Source of the DNA: Bacteroidales bacterium
GTDB lineage: Bacteria; Bacteroidota; Bacteroidia; Bacteroidales; SM23-62
DNA: 45,538 nt
Direction of reading: 5' to 3'
Assembly: GCA_016783865.1 (NCBI GenBank)
Contig: JADHVS010000008.1
Location: forward strand, 1-45,538
The translations under genes and the position numbers were made by a program. The notes beneath the pieces are model-generated. The model was not told where the DNA came from, did no database searches, and saw nothing but the letters and a program-made list of their open reading frames with translations. Each line of letters starts with the position of its first letter. The first letter of the stretch is position 1. Shown piece after piece: positions 1 to 8,053 of the stretch.

Positions 1-86
1 AAAAACGGATAAAGTGACTATATTATTATCGTAAACACATATTCCTCTTGGGATATATAATGTTTGCGATTTTAATTTATACCCAT

Positions 87-130
87 GTAAACGGTTATAA
101 ATAGATACTTATCTTTTCATAGCCGTTTAC
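87..130. repeat. Long imperfect inverted repeat, possible terminator
   Basis: Two 21-base arms (87-107 and 110-130) pair with few mismatches around a 2-base loop; both arms carry GTAAACGG-type ends. It lies just downstream of the stop codon of the minus-strand fasciclin gene, so it may end that transcript, but no clear T-run follows on the minus strand. A simple structural repeat is the alternative. Confidence 0.4.
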
Positions 131-165
131 AGATGTATTAAAACGGTTATTTTCGTTTTTACCTT

Positions 166-1686
166 TTACTTAACAGGATCAAATTGTACATAATCCCAAA
201 ATAACATACCAAATTTGATATTCCTAAGTGTTATTGTATGCTCAGCGGTTGTGGGGAATTCGGCATCAGCAATTACCTGCAAACCTCCCTGACCACCAGT
301 ACCACCATAATTTCCTTCGTAAATATAGGGTGTCGGTTCTCCATCGAGGTAAGCTACACAATTGGTTATATCATGCCAGCCTGGCTGGAATATCGAAATT
401 GTGTATTTCCCTTTCATTACTTTTGGAAAAGTTATAGAAATCTCCCACCAACCCAGCATAGACAAACAATCATGATTCATAATTGCTGAGTTATTCGGTT
501 GATAATAGTATAGCAGGTAATCGCCGTCCCATTGGATTTTAGTAAAGGTATTTGCACCATCAAACCATCTTTTATAATATTTGCCATAATAATCCCCATG
601 CTTAAGGTCGAAAAAGTCAGTCGTCTCAAAAATAATAACAGCAGGTTCAGGATCAGTTACCGGCAGAATATCATTAATTGCATGCAATGCTCCGTTTTTT
701 GCAGGAGTATTTGATGCAGGAATGATAAAGCCGGTATACTTGTTGGTTTTGCGATCGAAATTTATTTTATAATCAGTATCAATCGTAAATGATATGTTAT
801 TATCTCTGGATAAGATTGGATAAATTCCAGTGTTCAGGTCCGACAGGTAATAGCTGCCATGCAAACAATGGTATTCGATGTACTGATAAAATGGATTATT
901 CAGAAAAGTTACACTGTCTGGGTTGGCGCCGCACCACTTAATCAAATCTCCAACATTATTTATTCCATAGCGCTGATAGATTGTATCTGCTACTGCCAAT
1001 ACTGTAAATCTGGTACGGGCAACACTATTTCCATAAGGAAAACTAATTAGCTGCAGGGTGTCTTTCAGACCAGTAAGGCCAAGTCCTTCTGAGAATATTT
1101 TATACGAAGGATCTGAAGATATTACACTGAAAATGTCTTTCGTAATGGGGTCTATTACTCTATCTATGACATGAATATACCCATTAGCACAACGAATATC
1201 CCTATCGATAATTTTGGAATATTTAGAAACAATAATATCTGCTCCCTGAAATTCGGTGACCAGATAATCACCTATCGCGTTTGTCTCTCTAAGTGCACCC
1301 AAGCCGAAGTCGCCGGCTCCTATTTCACTTCCAACAATATGATAAAGGATTAATTCTTTCTGAAATGAATCACTAAAATCCGCTAATGAATTTACATTCT
1401 TAAGCATGTAATATGCAAGCATAGCTTCGTCGGTAGGGAGAAATACCGTATAGGGACCTCTAACATTCAGCAAAGCTCCCATCCCTGTGGCCTCAATAAG
1501 TTTTTCAAACTCAGAAAATTGATCAGGATTACTGGCAATATAATCTCCGATAACCTGTTCCTGAGATTTTACCTCCCATAATTGAGGTTCTTCTGCACAG
1601 AAATTAACAACCATACCTGTCATTAACAGAAGAACAAATCTGAATTTGGATTTGCTAATAATTGAATGAATTGAATGATGCTGCAT
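166..1686 (-). CDS. Fasciclin (FAS1) domain lipoprotein
   Basis: Predicted surface or periplasmic protein of 506 residues. The N terminus has a basic stretch, a hydrophobic segment (about residues 16-29) and a cysteine at residue 30 followed by AEE, which fits a loose Bacteroidota lipoprotein signal. Two FAS1 repeats follow: the first (about 43-180) has the typical GPYTVFLPTDEA motif and a late LYHIVG element, and the second (about 185-340) has RFTVLAVAD and ends in NGALHAINDIL. The last 160 residues look like a separate beta-rich domain rich in Trp, Tyr and Gly that I cannot name with confidence; such tails occur in other Bacteroidota fasciclin proteins. FAS1 domains usually mediate adhesion or matrix and glycan contacts. 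The gene stands alone, so no specific partner can be inferred. Confidence 0.85.
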   Translation of the reverse strand: MQHHSIHSIISKSKFRFVLLLMTGMVVNFCAEEPQLWEVKSQEQVIGDYIASNPDQFSEFEKLIEATGMGALLNVRGPYTVFLPTDEAMLAYYMLKNVNSLADFSDSFQKELILYHIVGSEIGAGDFGLGALRETNAIGDYLVTEFQGADIIVSKYSKIIDRDIRCANGYIHVIDRVIDPITKDIFSVISSDPSYKIFSEGLGLTGLKDTLQLISFPYGNSVARTRFTVLAVADTIYQRYGINNVGDLIKWCGANPDSVTFLNNPFYQYIEYHCLHGSYYLSDLNTGIYPILSRDNNISFTIDTDYKINFDRKTNKYTGFIIPASNTPAKNGALHAINDILPVTDPEPAVIIFETTDFFDLKHGDYYGKYYKRWFDGANTFTKIQWDGDYLLYYYQPNNSAIMNHDCLSMLGWWEISITFPKVMKGKYTISIFQPGWHDITNCVAYLDGEPTPYIYEGNYGGTGGQGGLQVIADAEFPTTAEHTITLRNIKFGMLFWDYVQFDPVK

Positions 1687-1791
1687 TTTCTTGTTTTTTT
1701 TGATAGTTATGATAATAGATTCGCTGTATTAAACTATTCTAATGCCTTTGACCACTCAAAGTGATTGAACTGATTAATGAGATAGGTTTTT

Positions 1792-1905
1792 TTAATTGAA
1801 AGCCTGTTTATTTTTTAATTCTTCGTACCATTTCCGCATCACAGAAAAAGCATTTTTCTTTTGTCCTTTATCTGATACTAAACCCTTATGATGTCCGTCG
1901 CCAGC
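1792..1905 (-). pseudogene. Possible C-terminal gene relic
   Basis: A 37-codon minus-strand reading frame, closed upstream by an in-frame TAA, reads like the tail of a real protein: a GDGHHKGLVSD-like start, then NAFSVMRKWYEELKNK and a stop. The style (KGLV, then a helix with KWY) recalls C-termini of large family-2 glycoside hydrolases, but that is only an impression. No start codon or upstream remainder is visible, so if real it is a fragment. Confidence 0.25.
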
Positions 1906-1957
1906 TTAATCTGAACTTTTTCGGGTAAAAAAAATAGGTGTAGTTTCATATAAAGTT

Positions 1958-2002
1958 ACTCAATTTATCAGCACGATGCTATGCTGATAGATTGAGTTTT
2001 TT
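1958..2002 (+). terminator. Orphan intrinsic terminator
   Basis: A 16-bp stem (1958-1973 with 1982-1997, one G-T type mismatch) with an 8-base loop is followed directly by a T-run (1997-2002) on the plus strand. It has the classic rho-independent form. No plus-strand gene precedes it in the window, so it probably belonged to a gene that has been lost. Confidence 0.6.
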
Positions 2003-2020
2003 ATTTATGAATGCAAAATC

Positions 2021-2060
2021 CGGTGTAATTGAGCCATCATTTTCGGTCTGAAATGAACCG
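2021..2060. repeat. Tandem terminal-type repeats, IS21-like remnant?
   Basis: Two related direct repeats sit 23 bp apart: CGGTGTAATTGAGCCA (2021-2036) and CGGTCTGAAATGAACCG (2044-2060). Multiple spaced repeats containing AATTGAGCCA-like cores are typical of IS21-family ends. No istA or istB gene is present, so this would be a solitary end or relic. The assignment is from memory of the family pattern. Confidence 0.3.
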
Positions 2061-2351
2061 GTTTTCCCGAATAAAATATTTTTGCATAAGTTATTCATTT
2101 TTAATTACTACTTAGATGTACAACTTTGTCTAGAAGTGTACTGTCCGATTTTCAGGGAAGGCTACACAGGTTTATTATGATTCTCAATAAAATTGAATGT
2201 AGGTCTTCAAAACAATCCGGAATTTTCAAGAGGAAGAAATGAAATATGGTTTTAACAACCGTCCGGGATTTTTCAAACAACTAATATTGACATAAATAGA
2301 TAAGTATGCCAAATAAACTATCCATATTTTTGTCTTCGAATATATAAGCAT

Positions 2352-3362
2352 CTAATGTGCTCTTTTACTGTATCCGGAAGGATAACAGGCCTTCGCAGTT
2401 TTTGCAATGGACGCCCTCACGTCGCCTGAACCATAACCCAGTACACCGGCGGAATGTTCCGATTCAAGGAAAAAGTCCCTGCTGATGATATCCTTGAAAA
2501 CATGTCCGAGATGGAGGCCTGGTTCTTTTCCCATTTTCCGGTTCCGTCGCATCATCACTCTTCCAGCAAGGGCAGCTATCCAGTGAGGAACATGAATGAA
2601 CCTTCTCCTGACACCAATGGCAGTGAACATAATGGCAAACATCTCTTTCCAACGTATATCCAAGTCGCCAATTGGATACCGGGCACCTGCCTTCCCATGA
2701 GCTATTGCCCCCGCAATAGCTTCTGCAACATTCTCCACGCAGATCATGGAAGATCCTCCGTCCGGGTAAAGAACCGGATTCATTTTAAGCAGCCTGTCGA
2801 AAAATACTTCCTTCCAGAGAGGTATACGCCCCGGCATTGTGCCAAAAATGTAGGGAAGTTCCAGGATCATGGTTTCCATCTCTGACCCGGAGGCAACCAG
2901 AACCGCTTGTGCCTGCCGGATTCTGGCTCTGATATAGGGATGCTTTTTATCCAGTTTTAAATGAGGCCATTTCCGGTGGAAATAGCTGAAATATGAACCG
3001 AGCAGCACTGCCCGTTTGATACCTGCCAGGCGTGCAGCTTCAAATATCCTGGCTGAGGTCTGTACCAGTTTTTCTTTAAAAAATACATCAGCAGGAGCAT
3101 CCGGTACAGACCGGTCATCAGGCCCCATGGCATAAACCAGGGAATCAAAGCCATCCAGGTGCTTACTTAACTCATCATTGCCAATGGAAAAAATATCACT
3201 GTATATCAAGGGTATCTGCTCCGGGAACCACTCCTTAAGCTCAATATCGGGAATAGCAAGCGCAGTAACATCGTACCCCCGCCTGAGCAATTCCAGACCG
3301 GCATGGTATCCCAGGAACCCTGTGCCACCAATGATCAGAACGTTTTTACCCTTACCTTCCAT
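2352..3362 (-). CDS. NAD-dependent epimerase/dehydratase (extended SDR)
   Basis: Soluble 336-residue protein with an N-terminal Rossmann nucleotide-binding motif GGTGFLG (residues 13-19) and a following DSLVYAMGP strand-turn segment. In place of the usual YxxxK there is YFSYFHRKW near residue 130, so the catalytic motif is not canonical and the activity may differ from standard sugar-nucleotide epimerases. Overall length and the C-terminal MMRRN/HVFKDI region fit extended SDRs of the NAD(P)-binding atypical group. It is a single gene flanked by relics, with no pathway neighbours. The substrate cannot be named. Confidence 0.75.
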   Translation of the reverse strand: MEGKGKNVLIIGGTGFLGYHAGLELLRRGYDVTALAIPDIELKEWFPEQIPLIYSDIFSIGNDELSKHLDGFDSLVYAMGPDDRSVPDAPADVFFKEKLVQTSARIFEAARLAGIKRAVLLGSYFSYFHRKWPHLKLDKKHPYIRARIRQAQAVLVASGSEMETMILELPYIFGTMPGRIPLWKEVFFDRLLKMNPVLYPDGGSSMICVENVAEAIAGAIAHGKAGARYPIGDLDIRWKEMFAIMFTAIGVRRRFIHVPHWIAALAGRVMMRRNRKMGKEPGLHLGHVFKDIISRDFFLESEHSAGVLGYGSGDVRASIAKTAKACYPSGYSKRAH

Positions 3363-3415
3363 AAAACTTATTGTTCAGGAATACCCTGGGATGTATAATA
3401 TGTTCTTTGTTCAAA

Positions 3416-3964
3416 TTATTTAGGTTTTGCAAAGACTTGAGTCCAGTATGCACCGCTTGTTGCAACACCCAGTTCTGTTACCTTATCATTCATTATGTTT
3501 TTACAGTGTCCCGGACTATCTAACCAGGCTTCAATGACAGCTTTTTCAGTTGAATCCTGCGAGCGCATTCCCCGTAGCTTGCTGCGGGGTTAGCGAGCGC
3601 AATTAAAAATTTATATAAAGGATCGATGATTCCTCGCAGCTTGCTGCGAGGAGAGTCAATAACCTACGGCAATATTTTCTCCGCAGGTACTCCATTTATA
3701 ACCAATTGAATCAAGTCTGTCTCCCGCTGAAGAACCGTCACTACCTGTATGGCTTAGATTATTATTCTCATCCATGTCATCACTATGATCTTGGGCGGCC
3801 ATTTCAAGCTGGTCATTCTAAACAACATCATTAGCAGGTGGATAATAATCATCTCCACAATTGCAACCAGAATTTCGTACTTCATTAACTAATATTAAAA
3901 GTTCATTTTTATCAGGATTTTCTGGTGCTTCAAGATATAATGCATCTTTTTCACAACTACCTAA
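3416..3964 (-). pseudogene. CAP-domain (SCP/PR1-like) lipoprotein, main part, disrupted
   Basis: Reading the minus strand gives a recognisable extracellular CAP-superfamily domain: ILVNEVRNSG, then NDQLEMAAQDHSDDM, LSHTGSDG, GDRLDSIGY, CGENIAVGY, and after the inserted repeat AVIEAWLDSPGHCKNIMN, LGVA and a final FAKPK-stop at 3416-3418. The CAP hallmark residues (His of AAQDHS, GENIA, SPGH) are present. Three lesions inactivate it: a TAG at 3818-3820 exactly where CAP proteins have a Trp (VVWND expected, so TGG to TAG is likely), a 105-bp hairpin repeat at 3556-3660 that brings a TGA right after GENIAVGY, and separation from its signal peptide (5557-5611) by a 1.59-kb insertion element. Its intact form would have been about 165-175 residues. 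Confidence 0.85.
3556..3660. repeat. Twin-hairpin REP-like element, copy 1
   Basis: This 105-bp insert interrupts the CAP gene and is bounded by AAT on both sides (3553-3555 and 3658-3660). It holds two GC-rich hairpins with a TT loop: a CCCCGTAGC/GCTGCGGGG stem (one mismatch) and a perfect CCTCGCAGC/GCTGCGAGG stem. GCGAGCGC stands on both sides of the first hairpin as a direct repeat. An AT-rich spacer joins the hairpins. A second copy is at 25268-25399 and a partial one near 45405. The compact two-hairpin form and lack of coding capacity suggest a non-autonomous element. Confidence 0.8.
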
Positions 3965-5556
3965 CCTGGACAAGCCAGAACCAAAAAGGAATAAAGTTGT
4001 AACTTTCTCTCATGGAATTATTGACAACAGCACATAGCAAAAACATTAGTGGAGTACTAAACTGCCTTGACAGAGTAATATTAACGGGCACCCTTCCACA
4101 GGTTTGCCATTCTCAAGGAATGACATCTTACCTTTATTCAAAGGGGGTACGTATTTTTGACTATCCCAAATTTGCAGAACCATTTAAGAATGAATTGCGA
4201 GCCAATGCAGAACAACTGGCACAAGACAACGGTATAGAAATAGAGTTTGTTGCAAAATCTCATATCCGCAAAGAAGATTTGGCAAAAAAAGTATTGGATA
4301 AAAGAGGTACACACACAGGCCTTGTCCATATAATTTCGGCCATGGAAGCCTGTAGCAGTTACACACCATGGCACGATAAACAATCAGGGAAGACATTTCT
4401 CAAAGGAGCGCAAAGCAAATGCCTGCATTACTATTTCTATTTCATAGACTCATATCTTGGCTATGGCTATGTTAGAGTGCCCACATGGTGCCCGTTTAAA
4501 TTACAGGTTTATATTAATGGGCACAATATCCTGGCAAACGAACTGGACAAACAAGGCATGAAGTACTCCATGATAGACAATGCATTTGATTACATCGAGG
4601 ATTTCAGCAAGGCACAGGAAATTTGCGATAATATAGCTATAAGGAAGATACACAAGCGGCTTGACCATCTGGCAAAAACTTATTGCCCGGTATATTCATC
4701 ATTCAACCAGGTATATCATTGGAGCATAATGCAGGCTGAATATGCTACCGATATTGTTTTCAAAAAACAAGAATACCTGCAATCTATATATTCAGAACTT
4801 ACCGCTACTGCTATACATACGGTAAAGCCGGATAATATTGCCACTTTTCTTGGACACAAAGTTGACCCAAGATATCACGGCGAAATAGGCAACAATTATA
4901 ATATCCGTATTGAAGGCAGCCGCATTAAGCATACAATGGGCAAAAGCTCAATTAAGATGTATGACAAGTTCTCCAAAATACTCCGTATTGAAACCACAAC
5001 TAACGATGTTAGTTTTTTTAAACACTACCGGGAGGTTGTACACCGCGATGGCAGCAAATCTATGCAATATGCCTCGCTGAAAAAAAACATTTACAGTCTT
5101 ACTCTATTAGCTTTACTGTTCACTTCTTCCAATAAGCGATATTTGGAATTTATTTCGGCTTTTGACAACAAAGAAGCCGGACGTAAAAGGCTCGATAAAG
5201 TAACAAAATCAAAACAAGAGAATAATAGGAAATACAAGGGGTTCAACTTGTTTTGTGATACAGATCTGTCTTTATTGCTTACCGTTTTAAGAGGAGAATA
5301 CAACATCTCAGGATTTAGAAACAAAGACATAAGGATGAGGCTACTAGAGTTTAATACTGGAAAAATATCAAGACTTATTAAACGGCTGAAAGTATTTGGT
5401 CTTATAAAAAAAGCTGGGAAAGCATATAAATACTACTTGACGAAGTTGGGAAAAGAACTTGTTATTACTGCTGAAAAACTTAAAGAAACAGTATTAATCC
5501 CAGCATTGAATTATTAAACTTTTGCCAAATATTACACGAATATTATTGATAAGACA
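3965..5556 (+). mobile_element. Insertion element of about 1.59 kb inside the CAP gene
   Basis: The boundaries are inferred from the broken CAP gene. The signal-peptide half ends, and the mature half begins, with the same 4 bases (CTAA on the plus strand at 3961-3964 and 5557-5560). Removing 3965-5556 plus one CTAA restores one continuous reading frame with a proper lipobox (VLLGSC) between the halves. The element carries a single gene (4012-5517) with 47 bp before and 39 bp after it. I see no convincing terminal inverted repeats. A 4-bp duplication, no inverted ends and a single gene do not match a transposon family I can name. Confidence 0.7.
4012..5517 (+). CDS. Mobile-element protein with C-terminal winged-helix-like region
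   Basis: A 501-residue protein filling the insertion element. It belongs to a family I recognise from many bacterial genomes, usually annotated hypothetical or MarR-like. Recurring segments are RVILTGTL (residues 22-29), FDYPKFAEPF, GLVHIISAMEAC, CLHYYFYFID, YVRVPTWCPFKLQ, YATDIVFK, RIEGSRIKHTMG with SSIKMYDKF, LRIETTTNDVSFFKHYR, YKGFNLF, and a C-terminal GEYNISGFRNKDIR plus a KISRLIKRLKVFGLIKK helix-turn-helix. Family members are often multi-copy. Conserved acidic and His residues (for example in YFID, IEG, RIETT) could form a nuclease site, but no standard DDE spacing is proven. Its insertion into the CAP lipoprotein gene is the best evidence that it is a transposase or is carried by one. 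Host-encoded regulator is the weaker alternative. Confidence 0.7.
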   Translation: MELLTTAHSKNISGVLNCLDRVILTGTLPQVCHSQGMTSYLYSKGVRIFDYPKFAEPFKNELRANAEQLAQDNGIEIEFVAKSHIRKEDLAKKVLDKRGTHTGLVHIISAMEACSSYTPWHDKQSGKTFLKGAQSKCLHYYFYFIDSYLGYGYVRVPTWCPFKLQVYINGHNILANELDKQGMKYSMIDNAFDYIEDFSKAQEICDNIAIRKIHKRLDHLAKTYCPVYSSFNQVYHWSIMQAEYATDIVFKKQEYLQSIYSELTATAIHTVKPDNIATFLGHKVDPRYHGEIGNNYNIRIEGSRIKHTMGKSSIKMYDKFSKILRIETTTNDVSFFKHYREVVHRDGSKSMQYASLKKNIYSLTLLALLFTSSNKRYLEFISAFDNKEAGRKRLDKVTKSKQENNRKYKGFNLFCDTDLSLLLTVLRGEYNISGFRNKDIRMRLLEFNTGKISRLIKRLKVFGLIKKAGKAYKYYLTKLGKELVITAEKLKETVLIPALNY

Positions 5557-5611
5557 CTAATAGCACTACTGCTGCTAATCCCAAAAAGATAAATGTCCTG
5601 GATGTTTTCAT
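5557..5611 (-). pseudogene. Severed signal peptide of the CAP lipoprotein
   Basis: From the ATG at 5609-5611 the minus strand reads MKTSRTFIFLGLAAVVLL and then runs into the insertion element. This is a clean lipoprotein signal peptide: basic start, hydrophobic core. Joined to the CAP fragment ending at 3964 it continues GSCEKD, giving an LLGSC lipobox. The upstream 5612-5833 region probably held its promoter; I see no other gene there. Confidence 0.75.
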
Positions 5612-5833
5612 TTTAATTTAAATCCTACATTTTAATACAACCTTTATATTAAGCTCAATAAAAGTCTGGAAACAAAAATTTTATCTAATATATCTACTGG
5701 TACTAAAATTACTAAAAATCAAAGAATTTAAAAAAGTCCGTGTTTTTACTCGCAAGTTCTATGTGGTGGAAATATTGAATACCCAATTTATGATGAAAAT
5801 TGTTTTTAGGCTATAAATATGCCCCCGGATAAA

Positions 5834-6415
5834 TTAGACATGGGGCGAATAGTGAGAATGATCTACGATCTGCCGGTATTTGAACACGATTTTTTTAAAA
5901 TCTTCCCAGGTGTCCCTTTTCAATGCCGGGTTCCTTAATAATGCAGATGGATGATATACAGGTATGGCCAGCCGATTTTCACAGTTGATCCATTGGCCTC
6001 GGATTTTTGTAATTCTCATTTCCGGGCCGATAATCGTTTTTAACGCAGTCGCACCTAATAGAATCAGGATTTTCGGATTTATTAATTCTATTTGCTGCAG
6101 TAAAAACGGTTTGCATAGCTCTATTTCTTCCGGTAAGGGTGTCCTGTTACCGGGTGGCCTGCACTTAAGAATATTGCTGATATATACATGGCGTGTCCTG
6201 GTGAAACCACAGGCATCTAAGATCTTATCGAGTAACTGACCAGAATATCCAACAAAAGGACGACCTTGCAGGTCTTCATCTTTGCCCGGCGCTTCGGCAA
6301 TAATAACAATCGGGGCATAGCTGTTGCCTTCGCCAAAAATTACACTGTTCCTTGTTTTGGACAGGCTGCATTTATTACAATTTAATACTTCTTCTTTTAA
6401 TTCTTCTAATGACAT
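5834..6415 (-). CDS. Uracil-DNA glycosylase, family 4 (Fe-S type)
   Basis: Removes uracil from DNA as the first step of base-excision repair. The 193 residues match family-4 enzymes. Cluster cysteines are C13 and C16 (CNKC), C85 (LKCRPPGNR) and C101. The active-site motif AEAPGKDEDLQGRPFVGYSG spans residues 40-59, and the second motif is HPSALLRNP from H155. Length is normal for the family (about 190-220). It is the last gene of the minus-strand series that begins near 14.4 kb, 42 bp after the radical SAM gene. An Fe-S DNA repair enzyme at the end of a metal-cofactor cluster may simply be co-transcribed. Confidence 0.93.
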   Translation of the reverse strand: MSLEELKEEVLNCNKCSLSKTRNSVIFGEGNSYAPIVIIAEAPGKDEDLQGRPFVGYSGQLLDKILDACGFTRTRHVYISNILKCRPPGNRTPLPEEIELCKPFLLQQIELINPKILILLGATALKTIIGPEMRITKIRGQWINCENRLAIPVYHPSALLRNPALKRDTWEDFKKIVFKYRQIVDHSHYSPHV

Positions 6416-6457
6416 TTCCCGAATATTATATTACTATATTCAGACTTGAAATTGAGG

Positions 6458-7399
6458 TTAATCCGGATTTATTTTTCGTAAATAAAAATGCCAGTCCATA
6501 TATTTAATTTCAACCAGTTTTCCTTCTGTTATTAATTTTTCTATAATTACCCAGTCTGACCCCGAGCGGTCCAGAAAACTCCTGACTGCATCTTCCCGCA
6601 TTGGATGCACAGCAGTTATACTCAATATATCTTCCTCTATATCTCCTGTAAAGGCGAACGCATTGCCTTCATACCCGACCAGGTATTCAACATTTTCAAG
6701 ATATTCATTAAAGATCTGGTAGCTACGATTAATATTTTCTTCAGTTGGAGGCTGGACATTTCTTTCTGCAGGTGGTCGTGTAGGAATGGACAGGTAAGCT
6801 CTTGCAGGTTTTATATTGGCCAGGTACCTGGCTATTTCCTCTATTTGTCCTTCTCCATCATTTATGTCTTTCACGAGCATCGTTTCCGTTGTCAATACTC
6901 CGCTATACATTTTGGAAAATTCTATTATTCCATCAAGTATATATTCTAATTTCAATCCGGGGTATGGGCGGTTTATCTTCCTCCAGGTTTCTTCATCTGT
7001 GGCATCTACTTTAACGGAAACCCAGTCTGCTTTCAATAATACCTTTCTAACTTCTTCACTCCATAACAATGAAGAATTGGTAATCACCGCTATTTTAATT
7101 CCGAACTGACCAAGCAGGTCGATCTCCCGGCCAAGATTGATATCCAGAGTGGGTTCCCCGTCAGGTACGAAAGTGAGATAATCAATTTTATCACCACCCG
7201 ACCGGACTTTATCTGTCCTGGAATGTACATCTTGTAATATCAAATCCGTATCATAGTGTTCCTTCCGATCGATTTCCATTTTAATGGTTCGGCCAATCTG
7301 GCAATATATACAGGAATAAGAACAGATTTTTGGAGGAATATTATTAATCCCCAAACTTTGTCCTAAACGCCTGGATGGGACCGGGCCAAAAGTTATCAT
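6458..7399 (-). CDS. Radical SAM protein, COG0731-like
   Basis: A 313-residue radical S-adenosylmethionine enzyme. The [4Fe-4S] motif C26-x3-C30-x2-C33 (CSYSCIYC) is preceded by FGPVPSRRLGQSLGINN, a signature of the Fe-S oxidoreductase group also found in archaea and anaerobic bacteria. Other conserved parts are DYLTFVPDGEPTLD (the GGEPTL-like SAM-binding step) and AVITNSSLL. The C-terminal region after about residue 245 resembles a small winged-helix or substrate domain (VRSFLDRSG, WVIIEKLITEGKLVEI). Family substrates are unknown. It lies 15 bp downstream of the MBL-fold gene and probably shares its transcript. Confidence 0.85.
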   Translation of the reverse strand: MITFGPVPSRRLGQSLGINNIPPKICSYSCIYCQIGRTIKMEIDRKEHYDTDLILQDVHSRTDKVRSGGDKIDYLTFVPDGEPTLDINLGREIDLLGQFGIKIAVITNSSLLWSEEVRKVLLKADWVSVKVDATDEETWRKINRPYPGLKLEYILDGIIEFSKMYSGVLTTETMLVKDINDGEGQIEEIARYLANIKPARAYLSIPTRPPAERNVQPPTEENINRSYQIFNEYLENVEYLVGYEGNAFAFTGDIEEDILSITAVHPMREDAVRSFLDRSGSDWVIIEKLITEGKLVEIKYMDWHFYLRKINPD

Positions 7400-7414
7400 A
7401 ATATTCCAGGTTTT

Positions 7415-8053
7415 TTATATGTAAAGGATCCTTCCGACACCTCCCTCAGAATATTTCTCAGGAAACAGGGATTTAATTTCTGCTATATGCTGGGTGCAAT
7501 GAGTGGGACAGATCAATTCAACATCCTGAAACAATTCATATTCACTGAATCCGTGTAAACCACCGATGATTGCGTAAATCTTTCCGAATTTTGAGGCAGC
7601 TTTAATTATTTTTTTCATTTTAGGGTGTGAACATCCTACAATCACAACCAGGCCTTTATCAGTTTTCACTACCATCGACTGTTCAATGTAATCCAGCTCT
7701 CCTGTAGAATATATATTGTCATGAAGCGTCGTGGATTTACTAACATGGACTACATCCTTTGCATGACGTAATCCTCTGAACGAAGCCGGAACATAAACTG
7801 TAACATTATTATTCTCATTCAGGAAAGCTGAAAGACCACCTATATGGTCGAAATGGGGATGAGAAATAAATACATCCTCAATAACAGTGGGATTAATGTT
7901 CAGCTTTTTCATATTATTCATGAGAATAGCTCCGTTTGAACCGGTATCGAAAAGGATGGTCCTGTTTTGAGTTTCTACAACACAGGAAAATCCCCAATCA
8001 GATTTCAGTCCTGATTGGAAAACAGTATTATCATAAACAATAGTGATCTTCAT
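7415..8053 (-). CDS. MBL-fold metallohydrolase (COG1237-like)
   Basis: A 212-residue metallo-beta-lactamase-fold protein with the metal motif HPHFDH (H65, H67, D69, H70) followed by IGG, an LFDTGSNG strand before it, a GCSHP motif (third metal region) and GGLHGF near the C terminus. This arrangement fits COG1237, which includes archaeal proteins once linked to dihydropterin synthesis. The start codon overlaps the end of the DUF89 gene by 4 bases (ATGA), so the two are translationally coupled. In anaerobes COG1237 proteins often occur next to MinD/ferredoxin and NifX-like genes, as here. Confidence 0.87.
   Translation of the reverse strand: MKITIVYDNTVFQSGLKSDWGFSCVVETQNRTILFDTGSNGAILMNNMKKLNINPTVIEDVFISHPHFDHIGGLSAFLNENNNVTVYVPASFRGLRHAKDVVHVSKSTTLHDNIYSTGELDYIEQSMVVKTDKGLVVIVGCSHPKMKKIIKAASKFGKIYAIIGGLHGFSEYELFQDVELICPTHCTQHIAEIKSLFPEKYSEGGVGRILYI

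Larger units (their letters stand above)
1687..2351. other. Gene-poor interval with relic sequences
   Basis: This 665-base stretch separates the fasciclin and SDR genes. It contains no convincing intact gene. What can be seen is a short C-terminal coding relic (1792-1905), a strong plus-strand hairpin with T-run (1958-2002) that terminates no recognisable gene, and a pair of direct repeats (2021-2060) that resemble transposon-end repeats. It looks like a graveyard of old insertions. Confidence 0.5.

Noticed and set aside
2454..2885. 143-codon plus-strand open frame opposite the SDR gene
   Set aside because: It lies fully antisense to a well-supported Rossmann-fold gene, and its translation has no recognisable motif.
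4012..5517. Host MarR-type transcription factor
   Set aside because: The helix-turn-helix part is only the C-terminal fifth, and the gene lies in a unit that split the CAP gene, so a mobile-element protein fits better.
3965..5556. Terminal inverted repeats for the insertion element
   Set aside because: The first 30 bases and the reverse complement of the last 30 bases do not align beyond chance by eye.
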